A DNA stretch of 49,730 bases from assembly GCA_020435995.1 (NCBI GenBank), contig JAGQYO010000023.1, positions 1-49,730 on the forward strand, written 5' to 3'. The position numbers and the translations under genes were made by a program. Origin of the DNA: Flavobacteriales bacterium (GTDB lineage: Bacteria > Bacteroidota > Bacteroidia > Flavobacteriales_G > Salibacteraceae). Below, one piece after another: positions 17,335 through 26,761 of the stretch (position 1 is its first letter; each line of letters opens with the position of its first letter). A model generated the notes under the pieces. The model was not told where the DNA came from. It searched no databases and saw only the letters and a program-made list of their open reading frames with translations.

Positions 17335-17879
17335 TAAAATCCTTTTCTCGCCTTTACTTCGTCCATCAATTTAACAACGGGGCCTCTTCTTTTTTCGTAA
17401 CTGTCTTTCACAGATTCGAACCAAATTTTCATATTGCCATTCGACTCCATCAACCTCGCAACAGATTCCTCCTCGGCAGGATAAAACTCATTAAAGCTCA
17501 CTTTATTTAAAATTCCACTTTCTAGGTCTTTCTTCATGTCCGTTAATTGAGTTGTGCTATACTCCACATCTTTGGACTGCTCCATAAATGTTTTTTCAAA
17601 CTTAGAAATCGACTTTAGGGTTCTTCCATAAGCGTCCACCAAAATCGCCTTGTCAAGTGACATGGTATCGGCGTATTCTATTTGAAGAAACTTCAAATCA
17701 AAAGTGACTGTATCTTTCATATCCGAAAGTGCTTTTGGATTGATAATCATCAATTCTTTCTGAGCACTGTCCAATATAGTCAATAAACTATCTACTTTGT
17801 TTATCTCAGGCTGGTTAGGGTTATTGTTACATGAGCCAAAAAAGGCAGAAATAACTACTAAAAGTATAATCGTTCTCAT
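17334..17879 (-). CDS. Hypothetical lipoprotein, 181 aa
   Basis: I chose ATG 17879, which gives a clean lipoprotein signal (MRTIILLVVISAFFGSC); a start at 17906 would overlap serS and spoil the signal peptide. After the lipobox cysteine the protein is helical and acidic, with long amphipathic stretches. I do not recognise a family. It is coupled to the TPR protein downstream (TAATG) and follows serS directly. Confidence 0.75.
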   Translation of the reverse strand: MRTIILLVVISAFFGSCNNNPNQPEINKVDSLLTILDSAQKELMIINPKALSDMKDTVTFDLKFLQIEYADTMSLDKAILVDAYGRTLKSISKFEKTFMEQSKDVEYSTTQLTDMKKDLESGILNKVSFNEFYPAEEESVARLMESNGNMKIWFESVKDSYEKRRGPVVKLMDEVKARKGF

Positions 17880-17895
17880 TCTTATTGTTCTCAAT

Positions 17896-19167
17896 TTATT
17901 CGTCAATTTTACTAAACCCTACAAAAGGAATTAACAATTCTGGGATGTTTACACCATCAGCCGTCTGATAATTTTCTAGTATGGCCGCCAATATTCTTGG
18001 TAGGGCCATGGCGCTTCCGTTTAAAGTGTGAACCAATTGGTTCGTTCCATCTTCCCCTTTAAAACGGCATTTCAATCTGTTGGCCTGAAAGCTCCTGAAG
18101 TTGGAAACAGAACTCACCTCTAACCATCTTTCTTGTGCGGCACTCCAAACTTCAAAATCGTAGGTAAGTGAAGAGGCAAATCCTAAATCTCCGCCACATA
18201 AGCGAACAATGCGGTAGTGCAATCCCAGTTTTTGAAGCAGGCCTTTCACGTGGTCTACCATTTCAAGAAGTAACTTTTCTGACTGGTCTGGATGAGCAAT
18301 TTGAACGATTTCCACTTTTTCGAACTGATGTAACCTATTCAGTCCACGCACATCCTTTCCATAACTACCAGCTTCACGACGGAAACATGGAGAATACGCA
18401 CAACATTTAATGGGAAGTTCGCTTTCTTTTAAAATTACATCTCGATAAATATTGGTTACTGGTACCTCAGCTGTAGGAATCAAGTACAAATGATCCCTTT
18501 CGGTATGATACATCTGACCATCTTTATCTGGCAATTGACCAGTGCCGTAACCTGAGTCTTCGTTGATTAACAAAGGAGGGTTTATCTCTTCATACCCTGC
18601 CTTGGTAGCTTCTTCAAGAAAAAACTGAATTAATCCGCGCTGAAGTCGGGCTCCTCTACCGCGGTAAACAGGAAAACCAGCCCCTGCTATTTTAACACCC
18701 AGCTCCCAATCGATTAAATTGAATCGCTTGGCGATTTCCCAATGAGGCTCAGAAGCCGTTAATTTTGGCTTAGATCCCCAAATCTCAATTTCTAAATTTT
18801 CGGTATCGTCCTTTCCTTTAGGTACCCTTTCATCTGGTAAATTAGGCAATTGAAGCATTAAACCCTGTAGCTTTCCTTCAAGATGGCTCAATTCCTCATT
18901 GAGCAACTTGTTCTCTTCCTTAATAACCCCAGTTTTGTCCTTGAGGCTGTTGGCTTCATTTCCTTTTCCAGCTTTAAACAAGTCGCCTATTTCCCTAGAA
19001 AATTCATTGAGTTGGTGTTGGTTGGACTCAAATCGTTGTTGAATTTCACGTTTGCGTTTATCAAGAGCTATTATATCATTAATAGTAGCACTTACGTCAA
19101 CATTTCTGACCTTCATGCCCTCAACAATGGCCCTTGGATTATTGCGAATTTCTGATAATAATAACAT
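17896..19167 (-). CDS. serS: Seryl-tRNA synthetase
   Basis: This 423-aa class II synthetase charges tRNA-Ser. The N-terminal 110 residues form the tRNA-binding coiled coil. The catalytic core shows motif 2 (CFRREAGSYGKDVRGLNRLH) and motif 3 (TLNGSAMALPRILAAILENY). Length and order are ordinary. It leads a leftward group of six genes ending in mgtE. Confidence 0.96.
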   Translation of the reverse strand: MLLLSEIRNNPRAIVEGMKVRNVDVSATINDIIALDKRKREIQQRFESNQHQLNEFSREIGDLFKAGKGNEANSLKDKTGVIKEENKLLNEELSHLEGKLQGLMLQLPNLPDERVPKGKDDTENLEIEIWGSKPKLTASEPHWEIAKRFNLIDWELGVKIAGAGFPVYRGRGARLQRGLIQFFLEEATKAGYEEINPPLLINEDSGYGTGQLPDKDGQMYHTERDHLYLIPTAEVPVTNIYRDVILKESELPIKCCAYSPCFRREAGSYGKDVRGLNRLHQFEKVEIVQIAHPDQSEKLLLEMVDHVKGLLQKLGLHYRIVRLCGGDLGFASSLTYDFEVWSAAQERWLEVSSVSNFRSFQANRLKCRFKGEDGTNQLVHTLNGSAMALPRILAAILENYQTADGVNIPELLIPFVGFSKIDE

Positions 19168-19250
19168 ATCCGATTTTATTGCAGCGAAGTTAGACTTCCT
19201 GATTTTTATTTATTAAAACTTTGACTGCTTTGCCCTTAACTTTTGCTAAT

Positions 19251-19298
19251 AAAAAATCCCGTCCCTAATCCGAAAGTAATCGAATTTGGAAACGGGAT
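19251..19298 (-). terminator. Terminator after rpmA
   Basis: ATCCCGT (19256-19262) pairs with ACGGGAT (19292-19298), and the minus strand continues into TTTTTT. The loop is long, about 29 bases. It lies 23 bases after the rpmA stop. Confidence 0.65.
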
Positions 19299-19320
19299 CA
19301 ATACATTTCAGTTCAATCAA

Positions 19321-19581
19321 TTACTCCTGAACAGGAAGAATCGACACGTACGAACGATTGTCTCTTTTTCTAGTGAATTCAACTTTACCATCAACTAGTG
19401 CGAAAAGGGTGTGATCTTTACCAATTCCTACATTCAAACCAACCTTGTACTTGGTTCCTCGTTGACGAATAATTATATTGCCAGCTTTAGCTACTTGGCC
19501 ACCGCTAAGCTTTACACCTAGTCTTTTACTTTCTGATTCGCGACCGTTCTTAGAACTACCAACACCTTTTTTATGTGCCAT
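19321..19581 (-). CDS. rpmA: 50S ribosomal protein L27 (bL27)
   Basis: The 86-aa protein opens [20 protein letters not shown], the conserved L27 N-terminus that reaches the peptidyl-transferase centre, followed by [15 protein letters not shown] and [12 protein letters not shown]. It starts at Met without the Firmicutes-type cleaved extension. It lies 29 bases after rplU, the usual arrangement. Confidence 0.97.
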   Translation of the reverse strand: MAHKKGVGSSKNGRESESKRLGVKLSGGQVAKAGNIIIRQRGTKYKVGLNVGIGKDHTLFALVDGKVEFTRKRDNRSYVSILPVQE

Positions 19582-19610
19582 TTTTTTATCGTTTTAAGGC
19601 TCAGAGCCGA

Positions 19611-20096
19611 TTAATCTTCTTTTTTAGTTTCCTTCTTCTTTTCAGCTTTAGGAGCAGCAGCTTTCTTCGCTGGAGCCTTTGCTTTAGGTGCAGCCTTCGT
19701 TGCCGAAGGTTCCGCCTTAGGAGCGGCAGCTTTAGGTGCAGCTTCCTTTACTTCTTCCTTTTTTGCAGGCTTAGCCGTTTTTGTCCCGGCACCAATATCC
19801 TCTATTACAATTTCTGTAAAATACTGACGGTGACCATTCATTTTCTGGTAACCTTTTCTTCTTTTTTTCTTGAAAACAAGAACTTTATCACCCTTAAGGT
19901 GCTTTAAAACTTTGGCATTAACTGCCAATCCGTCTATAACTGGGGCGCCAACTGTTACTTTACCGTTATCGTCTGTAAGCATTACTTTATCAAAAGAAAC
20001 TTTGTCTCCTTCGTTTGCTTCCATACGATGAACGAATAACCGTTGATCTTTTTGCACTTTAAATTGCTGCCCTGCTATCTCTACAATTGCGTACAT
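19611..20096 (-). CDS. rplU: 50S ribosomal protein L21 (bL21) with low-complexity tail
   Basis: Residues 1-103 are a normal L21 ([57 protein letters not shown]). The remaining 58 residues are almost entirely Ala, Lys, Pro and Glu. Extended L21 tails of this kind are seen in Bacteroidota. The tail is in frame and uses varied codons, so it does not look like a sequencing artefact. It has its own strong promoter and precedes rpmA. Confidence 0.95.
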   Translation of the reverse strand: MYAIVEIAGQQFKVQKDQRLFVHRMEANEGDKVSFDKVMLTDDNGKVTVGAPVIDGLAVNAKVLKHLKGDKVLVFKKKRRKGYQKMNGHRQYFTEIVIEDIGAGTKTAKPAKKEEVKEAAPKAAAPKAEPSATKAAPKAKAPAKKAAAPKAEKKKETKKED

Positions 20097-20136
20097 CGTT
20101 GTTATTTAAAGATTTAATTTCCGAAAAATCGGACGG

Positions 20137-20166
20137 CAAAAGTATACTTTTTTTTAACTACAACAA
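20137..20166 (-). promoter_or_regulatory. Promoter of rplU-rpmA
   Basis: On the minus strand TTG (20166-20164), 19 bases, then TACTTTTG (20144-20137): both parts match the Bacteroidota consensus. The leader of about 35 bases includes a small CCGA/TCGG hairpin (20121-20132). Confidence 0.65.
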
Positions 20167-20167
20167 G

Positions 20168-21103
20168 CTAAGTTTTTTTATGTGCACCCATGGAGTGATT
20201 TTCCCTCCTCTTTGAATATACATTAACCATATACACCCCTAATAGTATAGAAATCATGCCTAGTGCGTGCCAGATTGAAAATTGCTCTCCATCCAATAGG
20301 CCCCACACGGTGGCTACAATAGGAATCATGTAAGTGACGGAAGAAGCAAAAAGTGCCGAGCTATATTTTATCAATTGGTTAAAAATCAACAGGGCGATAG
20401 CGGTACCCAAAAACCCGAGCAAGGTGATGTAGCCCAAACTTTGTAATCCCTGTGTAGTAGAAAGGGCAGTGGTCCAAAAACCTCGATCCACTAATCCATA
20501 AGTGACAAAAGGCCCAATCAGCAAAAATGAAAATGATGTAATCTGTAATGCAGGCAGATCAGTCAACACGTGTTTTATAGTATTCACACTAATTGCATAA
20601 CATACCGTTGCTGCTACTATCATTAATGGATAAGCCATAGGCACATCTTGATATACACTCGATTGAGAACCATAAATTAACAACACAGCCCCTATAAACC
20701 CAATAAAAACTCCAATGACTTGATAAATAACTGGTTTAAGTCTAAAGACAAACACACCTATTAATAAGGTGAAAATAGGGACCAAGCTATTTATCATTCC
20801 CGCGACTCCACTTGGTAACTTAGTTTGTGCAACGGCAAATAAAAAAGCTGGCATCAAATTTCCAAAAAGCCCGACAATGATAAGGCCTCCAACATACCGT
20901 CTCTTTCTAGGAAAACTTTTTCGATTGACCCACGCAATTGGAAGAAGGCATAAGAAAGAAACGAACAACCTATATTGAGCCACGTTTTCCGCTGAAAAAC
21001 TATCCAATCCTCTTTTCATCAATATAAAAGAGCTTCCCCAAATGGTTGCCAAAGCAATAAGTGTGAGAAACTGCTTTAAAGGAGTGTCTAATTTTAAATT
21101 CAT
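20168..21103 (-). CDS. DMT-superfamily transporter with two EamA domains
   Basis: The 311-aa protein has ten predicted membrane helices in two EamA repeats (about 12-150 and 160-295). The first helix shows ATIWGSSFILMKRGL and the first repeat ends FIGFIGAVLLIYG, both typical of the family. Substrates in this family are mostly amino acids or metabolites and cannot be predicted here. It is monocistronic and divergent from the ABC ATPase. Confidence 0.88.
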   Translation of the reverse strand: MNLKLDTPLKQFLTLIALATIWGSSFILMKRGLDSFSAENVAQYRLFVSFLCLLPIAWVNRKSFPRKRRYVGGLIIVGLFGNLMPAFLFAVAQTKLPSGVAGMINSLVPIFTLLIGVFVFRLKPVIYQVIGVFIGFIGAVLLIYGSQSSVYQDVPMAYPLMIVAATVCYAISVNTIKHVLTDLPALQITSFSFLLIGPFVTYGLVDRGFWTTALSTTQGLQSLGYITLLGFLGTAIALLIFNQLIKYSSALFASSVTYMIPIVATVWGLLDGEQFSIWHALGMISILLGVYMVNVYSKRRENHSMGAHKKT

Positions 21104-21168
21104 AGCGCCGCCAAAAGTATCCGATTACCGACCGTAAATATTATGAAGGAATAAAATAGCAGTATGAA

Positions 21169-21176
21169 TACTTTTG
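21169..21176 (+). promoter_or_regulatory. -7 box abutting the ABC ATPase start
   Basis: TACTTTTG matches TAnnTTTG exactly and ends 4 bases before the ATG at 21181. Transcription would begin at or next to the start codon, giving a leaderless or nearly leaderless mRNA. Confidence 0.5.
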
Positions 21177-21180
21177 ACCC

Positions 21181-21855
21181 ATGTCAGTAATCATTAAAAC
21201 AACAAGTCTCACTCGTCATTTTATGGTCGGGAAAGAATTGGTACAAGCCCTAAGGGGTATTGATTTGGTAATTGACAAAGGTGAGTATGTTGCGCTTATG
21301 GGTACATCTGGTTCTGGAAAATCAACATTGATGAATATTTTAGGCTGCCTAGATACCCCTACTTCTGGCGAATACATCTTAAACAACACCAATGTTTCCA
21401 CGCTTTTGGATGATCAATTAGCAGAAATAAGGAATAAGGAAATCGGTTTTGTTTTTCAAACTTTTAATCTACTTCCGCGCTATACAGCCTTAGATAATGT
21501 AGCACTTCCATTAATCTACGCAGGCATTCCAAAAAAAGAAAGAAGTGAAAAAGCAGCGCAAGTGTTACAGATGGTTGGACTTGGTGACCGAATGACACAT
21601 CAACCAAATGAGCTTTCGGGAGGGCAAAGACAAAGGGTGGCCGTAGCAAGAGCGCTCATCAACAATCCAGCTATTATACTAGCCGACGAACCTACTGGCA
21701 ACCTCGATTCAAAGACCTCTCACGAAATAATGGATTTGTTTGCCGACATTCATTCGAGGGGAAATACCGTTATAATGGTTACACATGAAGAAGACATTGC
21801 CGCGCGCACTCAAAGAATTGTGAGGCTAAAAGACGGCCTTACCCAACCCAACTAA
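21181..21855 (+). CDS. LolD/MacB-type ABC transporter ATPase
   Basis: The 224-aa protein is a complete ABC ATPase: Walker [10 protein letters not shown] (41-49), Q-loop [10 protein letters not shown], signature LSGGQ (145-149), Walker B IILADEP (165-171) and an H-loop VTHE. The [15 protein letters not shown] and TGNLDS segments place it with LolD/MacB/FtsE-like ATPases, which power lipoprotein release or mechanotransmission. No permease gene adjoins it, so the partner must be elsewhere. Confidence 0.88.
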   Translation: MSVIIKTTSLTRHFMVGKELVQALRGIDLVIDKGEYVALMGTSGSGKSTLMNILGCLDTPTSGEYILNNTNVSTLLDDQLAEIRNKEIGFVFQTFNLLPRYTALDNVALPLIYAGIPKKERSEKAAQVLQMVGLGDRMTHQPNELSGGQRQRVAVARALINNPAIILADEPTGNLDSKTSHEIMDLFADIHSRGNTVIMVTHEEDIAARTQRIVRLKDGLTQPN

Positions 21856-21912
21856 TTTGCATTACGTTCAAATAAATGGCCTCGAAAAAAAGAGGAATTT
21901 AACTAAGCGTTA

Positions 21913-21939
21913 TTTGTGAATAAAAATCATTTAATTTTG
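21913..21939 (+). promoter_or_regulatory. Probable promoter of the type A surface protein gene
   Basis: TTTG (21913-21916), 15 bases, then TAATTTTG (21932-21939). The -7 part is perfect; the spacing is short. The leader is about 40 bases and AU-rich. Confidence 0.45.
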
Positions 21940-21981
21940 GCGCTTTTGCGAAATGTTTAATTATTAAATAATCAAGAGATT

Positions 21982-24900
21982 ATGAAGAAAATAGGTTTAC
22001 TTATTTCAGGGTTGATGTGTGGGCAATTGATTATGGCTCAAGCACCCGTACCAGTGAATGGGCAAGATCCATTCAGTAACACCCTCATGGATGAATATCA
22101 AAATGAGAAGGTGAGTAATATTGCTAGAGCGACAATTAAATCGACTCACAAGCAAAAAGCCAGTGGCTCGCTAGCTGCACCTGGTGACACTCTTTTACAT
22201 GAAACTTTTGGCGGATCGGGTACTTCGCTTCCCAACGGCTGGAAAAGCACAAGAGCTGCTGGACCATCATCTGCTGCTTGGGTAAGATCAACAGTAATGT
22301 CACAAGGACAGTACGCTAGAGGAACTACCACGATTCGGTCTTCAACGACCACTAACGGTTTCTTAATGTTGGATTGCGATGCCTATAACCCAGGTTCTCC
22401 TCCTTTTGCAGATATCGATTGTGCATTAGAATTGCCCAAGCAAAATTTCTCAAGTGTACCTTCTGTAATTTTAAAGTTCGAAAGTTATTTCCGTCCGTTT
22501 AGCGCTGCAGTAATGTCTATCGAAGTAAGTACTGATGGTACAAACTGGAAGGTTGCTAAAGATGTTAGAAATGGTGTTCCATCTAATAGTGCATCGAACA
22601 ACCATATGGGAGACACTGCTGGTACCCCATACGTTCAAAAAGTTAATTTAACGAATGATCTAGGTGGTAAAGCAAACGCTTATATCCGTTTCAGATGGAG
22701 TGGAAGTTCGCACTACTTCTGGCAACTTGATGATATCATGATTCTTAAGGGTGGTAAGTACAACATGAGAATGGACAAAGCATATTTAAAAGAGCCTTTA
22801 TCTGATAGTACTTATTTCAACTATGAGCAATACTATACCAAAATGCCAATGGGACAAGCTCAAGCTACTGACCTTCAATCTGTTGGTGTATTTAGCAACG
22901 TTGGGGCATCTGTTTTATCTGGCGCTGGTTTTAAAGTATACGTTAAAGGTCCTCAAAATTACACTGCTTCTTATAGCAGTATTCCTCAAAATTTAGGTAC
23001 TACCGCAACTGACTCGTCTTCACTTACTTCTGCCTTCAAACTTACAGCCGGACGAGGACTTTACCGAGTAAACCTACATACTTATGCTGATAGCGCGTTA
23101 GACTTTTTTGAAGATGACACCATTACCTTTCCTATCGAAGTTACGGATTCTGTTTTTGCTAGAGACCGAAACAACCCTGCGGGTGGAGGTTCATTTTACT
23201 GGACTGCCAACCCTTTTGTATATGAAGCTGGTTCAACATTCGAACTTTCTGATGCTGATGAAATCAAAGCTGTTCAAATTTATTTACCTACGATAAATGC
23301 ATCTGGTGCTACTGGAGCGAAAGTTTCTTGTCACGTTTATCGCCACGGTGGATATGCTACTCAGCGAGGATTTTATCGCCCACCAGCAACTGGTCCTGTA
23401 TTCTCTTCAGGTACACCATTTACGCTTAACTCAACCAATACGGGAAGATGGATAACCGTTCCTCTAAACAGAGTTGCTCCTGCTGGAGCTGGTGATACTG
23501 TTGCCGCTGGATTTTATGTAGCTACTTTTATGGCTGATCAAAATTTCGGTACAGATACAGTTCACTTCTCTATCGATGATCAAAAGGCACATTTTGCGAA
23601 TAACTTTGTAAGAACAGACCCTGCTGGATCTGGTTCTTTTGGAACTTGGAGTTCAACTCCAAACCGATTCTACGTTCGTCTTTTAACTAAATCAAACTCT
23701 TGTCCGATTTTAGATGGTGAGGCTTTAGGTACTGCAACTTCTAGCTGTGGCCAAACTGATGGTAGTGCTACCATTAGCAAAGACCCAACAAATGGAACTG
23801 CTCCTTATGCATATACTTGGAATATTAATGGTACCATAAAATCGGGAAAAACTCAGTCTAATCTTTCGTCAGGTGTTTATAACGTTACCATTTTAGATGC
23901 GAAAGGTTGTACACAAAACGCTACAGCTACTGTATCAGATGCAGGTGCACCTATTATCACTAATCAAACTGTTACACCAGTTACTTGTGTTGGGTTCGGA
24001 CAAGGATCTATTTCATTTAACTTAACTCCAGGTACTACTGGACCTGGTTATACAATTACATGGTATGATGGCAAAGGAAAGCCAATGGGAAGAGGTGATT
24101 CTACTCTATCGAATGTAGAAACTGGAACCTATACTGTAAAGATCGCGGACGGAGCTTTCCCTCCATGTTTGCAAACTAGAGCTTTTTCAGTAACAGGCCC
24201 TGCCGATACTCTTAAAGTTCGCCCAATGCAGGTTGACGATGTAAGTTGTTTCGGTAAAACTGATGGTAGAGTTTCTTATGCTTCTGCGACAGGTGGTTCT
24301 GGCCCCGGTAGCTACACATTTAAGTGGTGGGATGGTAATACAAGCGATGCTGTGAGAAACGGTTTGGCTGCTGGTGCTTATGGTATTACCGTAACGGACG
24401 CAAACAATTGTACTGCAGTTTCTTCAGTATCAGTTGGTGGCCCTAGTGCTATTGCAATCACTTTTGCTACTATACCTTCTAACAATGAAAAAGTGACAAT
24501 TACGGCAGGTGTAAATGGTGGAACACCTAATTACGCTTACGACTGGAGAAATAAGGATAATGTAAAATGTATCTCGTCTGGTGCTACTATGGTAGTTGGT
24601 CCTAAGGCTAATCCTACAGCTGGTATTCAAGACGGAGCTGGAGTTTATACAGTGAAGGTTACTGATAACAACACTTGTACAAACACCAAGGATGTTACTG
24701 TAGACGATGCGTTCTTAGCTCCTTTATCTGTGAGTTCAATTACTGATAAATACTCAGTTAGTGTTTACCCAAATCCTTCTAACGGTTCATTCAGTTTGAA
24801 CATGAAGAATGTAGACGCTGGAAATTATTCATTAGAAATTAAGAACGTAGTGGGGCAATCTGTTTACAGCAAGTCTGTTGATGTTAGCGGGGTCTACTCT

Positions 24901-24996
24901 GAAAATATTGAGTTGAACAATGTTGAAGCAGGAGTTTACTTCCTTACTATTTCTAATAACGGATCTGACAATACATTAAGATTAGTTATTGAATAA
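21982..24996 (+). CDS. Large secreted protein with SprB-like repeats and type A T9SS sorting domain
   Basis: The 1,004-aa protein has a signal peptide (1-20, ending IMAQ). A beta-sandwich like the choice-of-anchor J module spans about 68-257 (HETFGGSG...LPNGW, then FWQLDDIMIL). A middle region follows, then three SprB-type repeats from about 573 to 860 (for example SCGQTDGSATI ... LSSGVYNVTILDAKGC). The last 80 residues are a type A sorting domain with SVYPNPSNGSFSL and a GVYFLTIS motif. Type IX secretion should export it and attach it to the surface or release it. It stands alone between its own promoter and a strong terminator. Adhesion is likely but inferred. Confidence 0.9.
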   Translation: MKKIGLLISGLMCGQLIMAQAPVPVNGQDPFSNTLMDEYQNEKVSNIARATIKSTHKQKASGSLAAPGDTLLHETFGGSGTSLPNGWKSTRAAGPSSAAWVRSTVMSQGQYARGTTTIRSSTTTNGFLMLDCDAYNPGSPPFADIDCALELPKQNFSSVPSVILKFESYFRPFSAAVMSIEVSTDGTNWKVAKDVRNGVPSNSASNNHMGDTAGTPYVQKVNLTNDLGGKANAYIRFRWSGSSHYFWQLDDIMILKGGKYNMRMDKAYLKEPLSDSTYFNYEQYYTKMPMGQAQATDLQSVGVFSNVGASVLSGAGFKVYVKGPQNYTASYSSIPQNLGTTATDSSSLTSAFKLTAGRGLYRVNLHTYADSALDFFEDDTITFPIEVTDSVFARDRNNPAGGGSFYWTANPFVYEAGSTFELSDADEIKAVQIYLPTINASGATGAKVSCHVYRHGGYATQRGFYRPPATGPVFSSGTPFTLNSTNTGRWITVPLNRVAPAGAGDTVAAGFYVATFMADQNFGTDTVHFSIDDQKAHFANNFVRTDPAGSGSFGTWSSTPNRFYVRLLTKSNSCPILDGEALGTATSSCGQTDGSATISKDPTNGTAPYAYTWNINGTIKSGKTQSNLSSGVYNVTILDAKGCTQNATATVSDAGAPIITNQTVTPVTCVGFGQGSISFNLTPGTTGPGYTITWYDGKGKPMGRGDSTLSNVETGTYTVKIADGAFPPCLQTRAFSVTGPADTLKVRPMQVDDVSCFGKTDGRVSYASATGGSGPGSYTFKWWDGNTSDAVRNGLAAGAYGITVTDANNCTAVSSVSVGGPSAIAITFATIPSNNEKVTITAGVNGGTPNYAYDWRNKDNVKCISSGATMVVGPKANPTAGIQDGAGVYTVKVTDNNTCTNTKDVTVDDAFLAPLSVSSITDKYSVSVYPNPSNGSFSLNMKNVDAGNYSLEIKNVVGQSVYSKSVDVSGVYSENIELNNVEAGVYFLTISNNGSDNTLRLVIE

Positions 24997-25016
24997 TAAC
25001 TGAATCCTAGAATAAC

Positions 25017-25044
25017 AAAAAAAGGGGCTTCGGCCCCTTTTTTT
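25017..25044. terminator. Bidirectional intrinsic terminator
   Basis: AAAAAAAGGGGC, a TTCG tetraloop and GCCCCTTTTTTT form a perfect stem with U-runs on both strands. It serves the surface-protein gene from the left and the MlaF-like gene from the right. Confidence 0.92.
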
Positions 25045-25061
25045 ATTCATATAAAATCAAA

Positions 25062-25820
25062 CTATTGCTGATGCTGCTTTCTAAGTTGCTTCATTGTGGT
25101 TGATGCATAAATAAAGTCAGTTAATTCAAAACAATCTGCTGATAATACTTCATCGTTAGATCCAGTCCACAAAAGCTTGCCCTTATGTATAAACGCCAAT
25201 CGCTCTCCAATTTCTAGCACTGAATTCATATCATGAGTGATAACGATAGTGGTTATATTAAAATCTACGGTGATATCTTTGATTAACTTATCTATCAGAA
25301 TCGCAGTCTGAGGATCCAAACCTGAATTTGGCTCATCGCAAAACAGGTATTTTGGCCGATAAGAAATCGCCCTAGCAATCCCAACCCTTTTTTTCATTCC
25401 TCCGCTCAATTCAGATGGCATAAGCTTATTCGCCCCATCAAGACCTACACGCTCTAGACAAAATTCAGCTCTTTTTTGCATTTCTAATGGAGTCATGTCT
25501 GAAAACATTTGCAAAGGGAACTTTATATTTTCCTCAACCGTGAGGTAATCGAATAGAGCACTTCCCTGAAAGAGAAATCCTATTTCCTTTCGAATTTCTT
25601 TCTTTTCGTTCCGACCCATCTGGTTAAAAATCCGACCATCATAAGATATCGTTCCACTGTCAGGGCTAAACAATCCCACAATACATTTACACAAGGTGGT
25701 TTTGCCCGAACCAGAAGCTCCAATAACTAAGTTAGGTGAGCCAGGTTCAAAAACACAGTCGATGTCGTGTAACACGTGGTTATCACCAAAACTTTTATTA
25801 ATGCCTTTAACCTCTATCAT
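25062..25820 (-). CDS. MlaF-type ABC ATPase of a lipid transport system
   Basis: The 252-aa ABC ATPase has Walker A GASGSGKTT (34-42), signature ELSGGMKKRVGIARA, Walker B LFCDEP and a VITHD H-loop. The SGGMKKR form and the permease partner identify the MlaF/Ttg2A branch that moves phospholipids between outer and inner membranes. The start overlaps the permease stop by 4 bases. No MlaD or MlaC gene follows, so the remaining components are elsewhere. Confidence 0.9.
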   Translation of the reverse strand: MIEVKGINKSFGDNHVLHDIDCVFEPGSPNLVIGASGSGKTTLCKCIVGLFSPDSGTISYDGRIFNQMGRNEKKEIRKEIGFLFQGSALFDYLTVEENIKFPLQMFSDMTPLEMQKRAEFCLERVGLDGANKLMPSELSGGMKKRVGIARAISYRPKYLFCDEPNSGLDPQTAILIDKLIKDITVDFNITTIVITHDMNSVLEIGERLAFIHKGKLLWTGSNDEVLSADCFELTDFIYASTTMKQLRKQHQQ

Positions 25821-26557
25821 GTGAGCAACATCTGAGTAATGAGATAATTAAAAATAAGTACTACGATACTGCTGAAAACCACCGCACGGGTACTGGCTTT
25901 ACCCACTTCCAATGCACTCCCCGAAGCGTAATAACCGTGATAGGCTGATATAGTTGTAATAATGAATGCAAACACCACCGACTTGGTCAATGCATAAACA
26001 ATATCAAACGGGCGAAAATCATCTTGAACACCGTAAATGTATTGTGCAGGTGTAATAATATTCGACAGTTCACAAATAACATATCCAAAATAAATACCTA
26101 CAAACATGCTCAGCATAACCAAGAACGGCATGATAAACATAAAGGCAATAATCTTTGGAAAAACAAGATATCCCGCCGAGTTAATCCCCATGATTTCTAA
26201 GGCATCGATTTGTTCGGTTACACGCATGGTTCCCAATTCAGAAGCTATATTTGATCCAATTTTACCTGCAAGAATCAACGCCAACATCGTGGGAGAAAAC
26301 TCCAAAATGATAGATTGCCTTGTGGTGTAGCCTACGGTGTATGGTGGAATCCAACCTCCTTCAATTTGAGAGGCCGTCTGGATGGTAATTACCATTCCCA
26401 TAAATCCAGAAATAATAATAATAATGCCCAGTGAATTGACTCCAAGCTTATATGCTTCGTCAATAAATAGCCTCCAATATACCTTTCCCCGCTCGGGTCG
26501 TTCAAATACCCTTTTTATAAAAAGAGCATATCTACCAATATGAAACAATGTTTTCAA
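25817..26557 (-). CDS. MlaE-type lipid transport permease
   Basis: The protein (246 aa from TTG 26557) is an MlaE permease with the conserved ARG-less core: FSPTMLALILAGKIGSNIASELGTMRVTEQIDALEIMG and about five membrane helices. I chose TTG 26557 because a perfect -7 box (26571-26564) covers the more upstream TTG at 26566. Start to -7 box is then 6 bases, suggesting a nearly leaderless transcript. It is coupled to the ATPase by a 4-base overlap. Confidence 0.9.
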   Translation of the reverse strand: MKTLFHIGRYALFIKRVFERPERGKVYWRLFIDEAYKLGVNSLGIIIIISGFMGMVITIQTASQIEGGWIPPYTVGYTTRQSIILEFSPTMLALILAGKIGSNIASELGTMRVTEQIDALEIMGINSAGYLVFPKIIAFMFIMPFLVMLSMFVGIYFGYVICELSNIITPAQYIYGVQDDFRPFDIVYALTKSVVFAFIITTISAYHGYYASGSALEVGKASTRAVVFSSIVVLIFNYLITQMLLT

Positions 26558-26563
26558 CGCACG

Positions 26564-26597
26564 CAAATTTAATACTTGCTCTCTTCTATTAGCTTTG
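26564..26597. promoter_or_regulatory. Divergent -7 boxes for mlaE-type permease and small lipoprotein
   Basis: The minus strand has TAAATTTG (26571-26564) before the permease gene. The plus strand has TAGCTTTG (26590-26597) before the lipoprotein ATG at 26612. Both match TAnnTTTG; neither has a clear -33 TTG. Confidence 0.5.
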
Positions 26598-26611
26598 TAC
26601 CCAGAATAGAT

Positions 26612-26761
26612 ATGAAATTCAACTTAAAGTTTCTGGTTCTCCTATTATTTGCCGTCTCACTGAGCCTTTCTTCGTGTAAAGTGTTCAAAAAAGATTGCGA
26701 CTGTCCTACGTTTGGTGATAAGAGAAAGGCCAAAAAAAATAAATACAAAAAATTCGACTGA
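26612..26761 (+). CDS. Small lipoprotein, 49 aa
   Basis: I chose ATG 26612; an ATG at 26576 would lie upstream of the -7 box. The peptide has a lipoprotein signal (MKFNLKFLVLLLFAVSLSLS-SC) and a short mature part of about 28 residues with KDCDCPTFG and then a Lys-rich tail. Tiny basic lipoproteins with a C-x-C-P motif are widespread in Bacteroidota; I know no function. Its TGA stop overlaps the ATG of the SprT gene. Confidence 0.7.
   Translation: MKFNLKFLVLLLFAVSLSLSSCKVFKKDCDCPTFGDKRKAKKNKYKKFD

Noticed and set aside
19611-19784. Low-complexity 3' end of rplU as a frameshift artefact
   Set aside because: The Ala/Lys/Pro tail stays in frame to a clean stop and such tails occur on L21 in this phylum.
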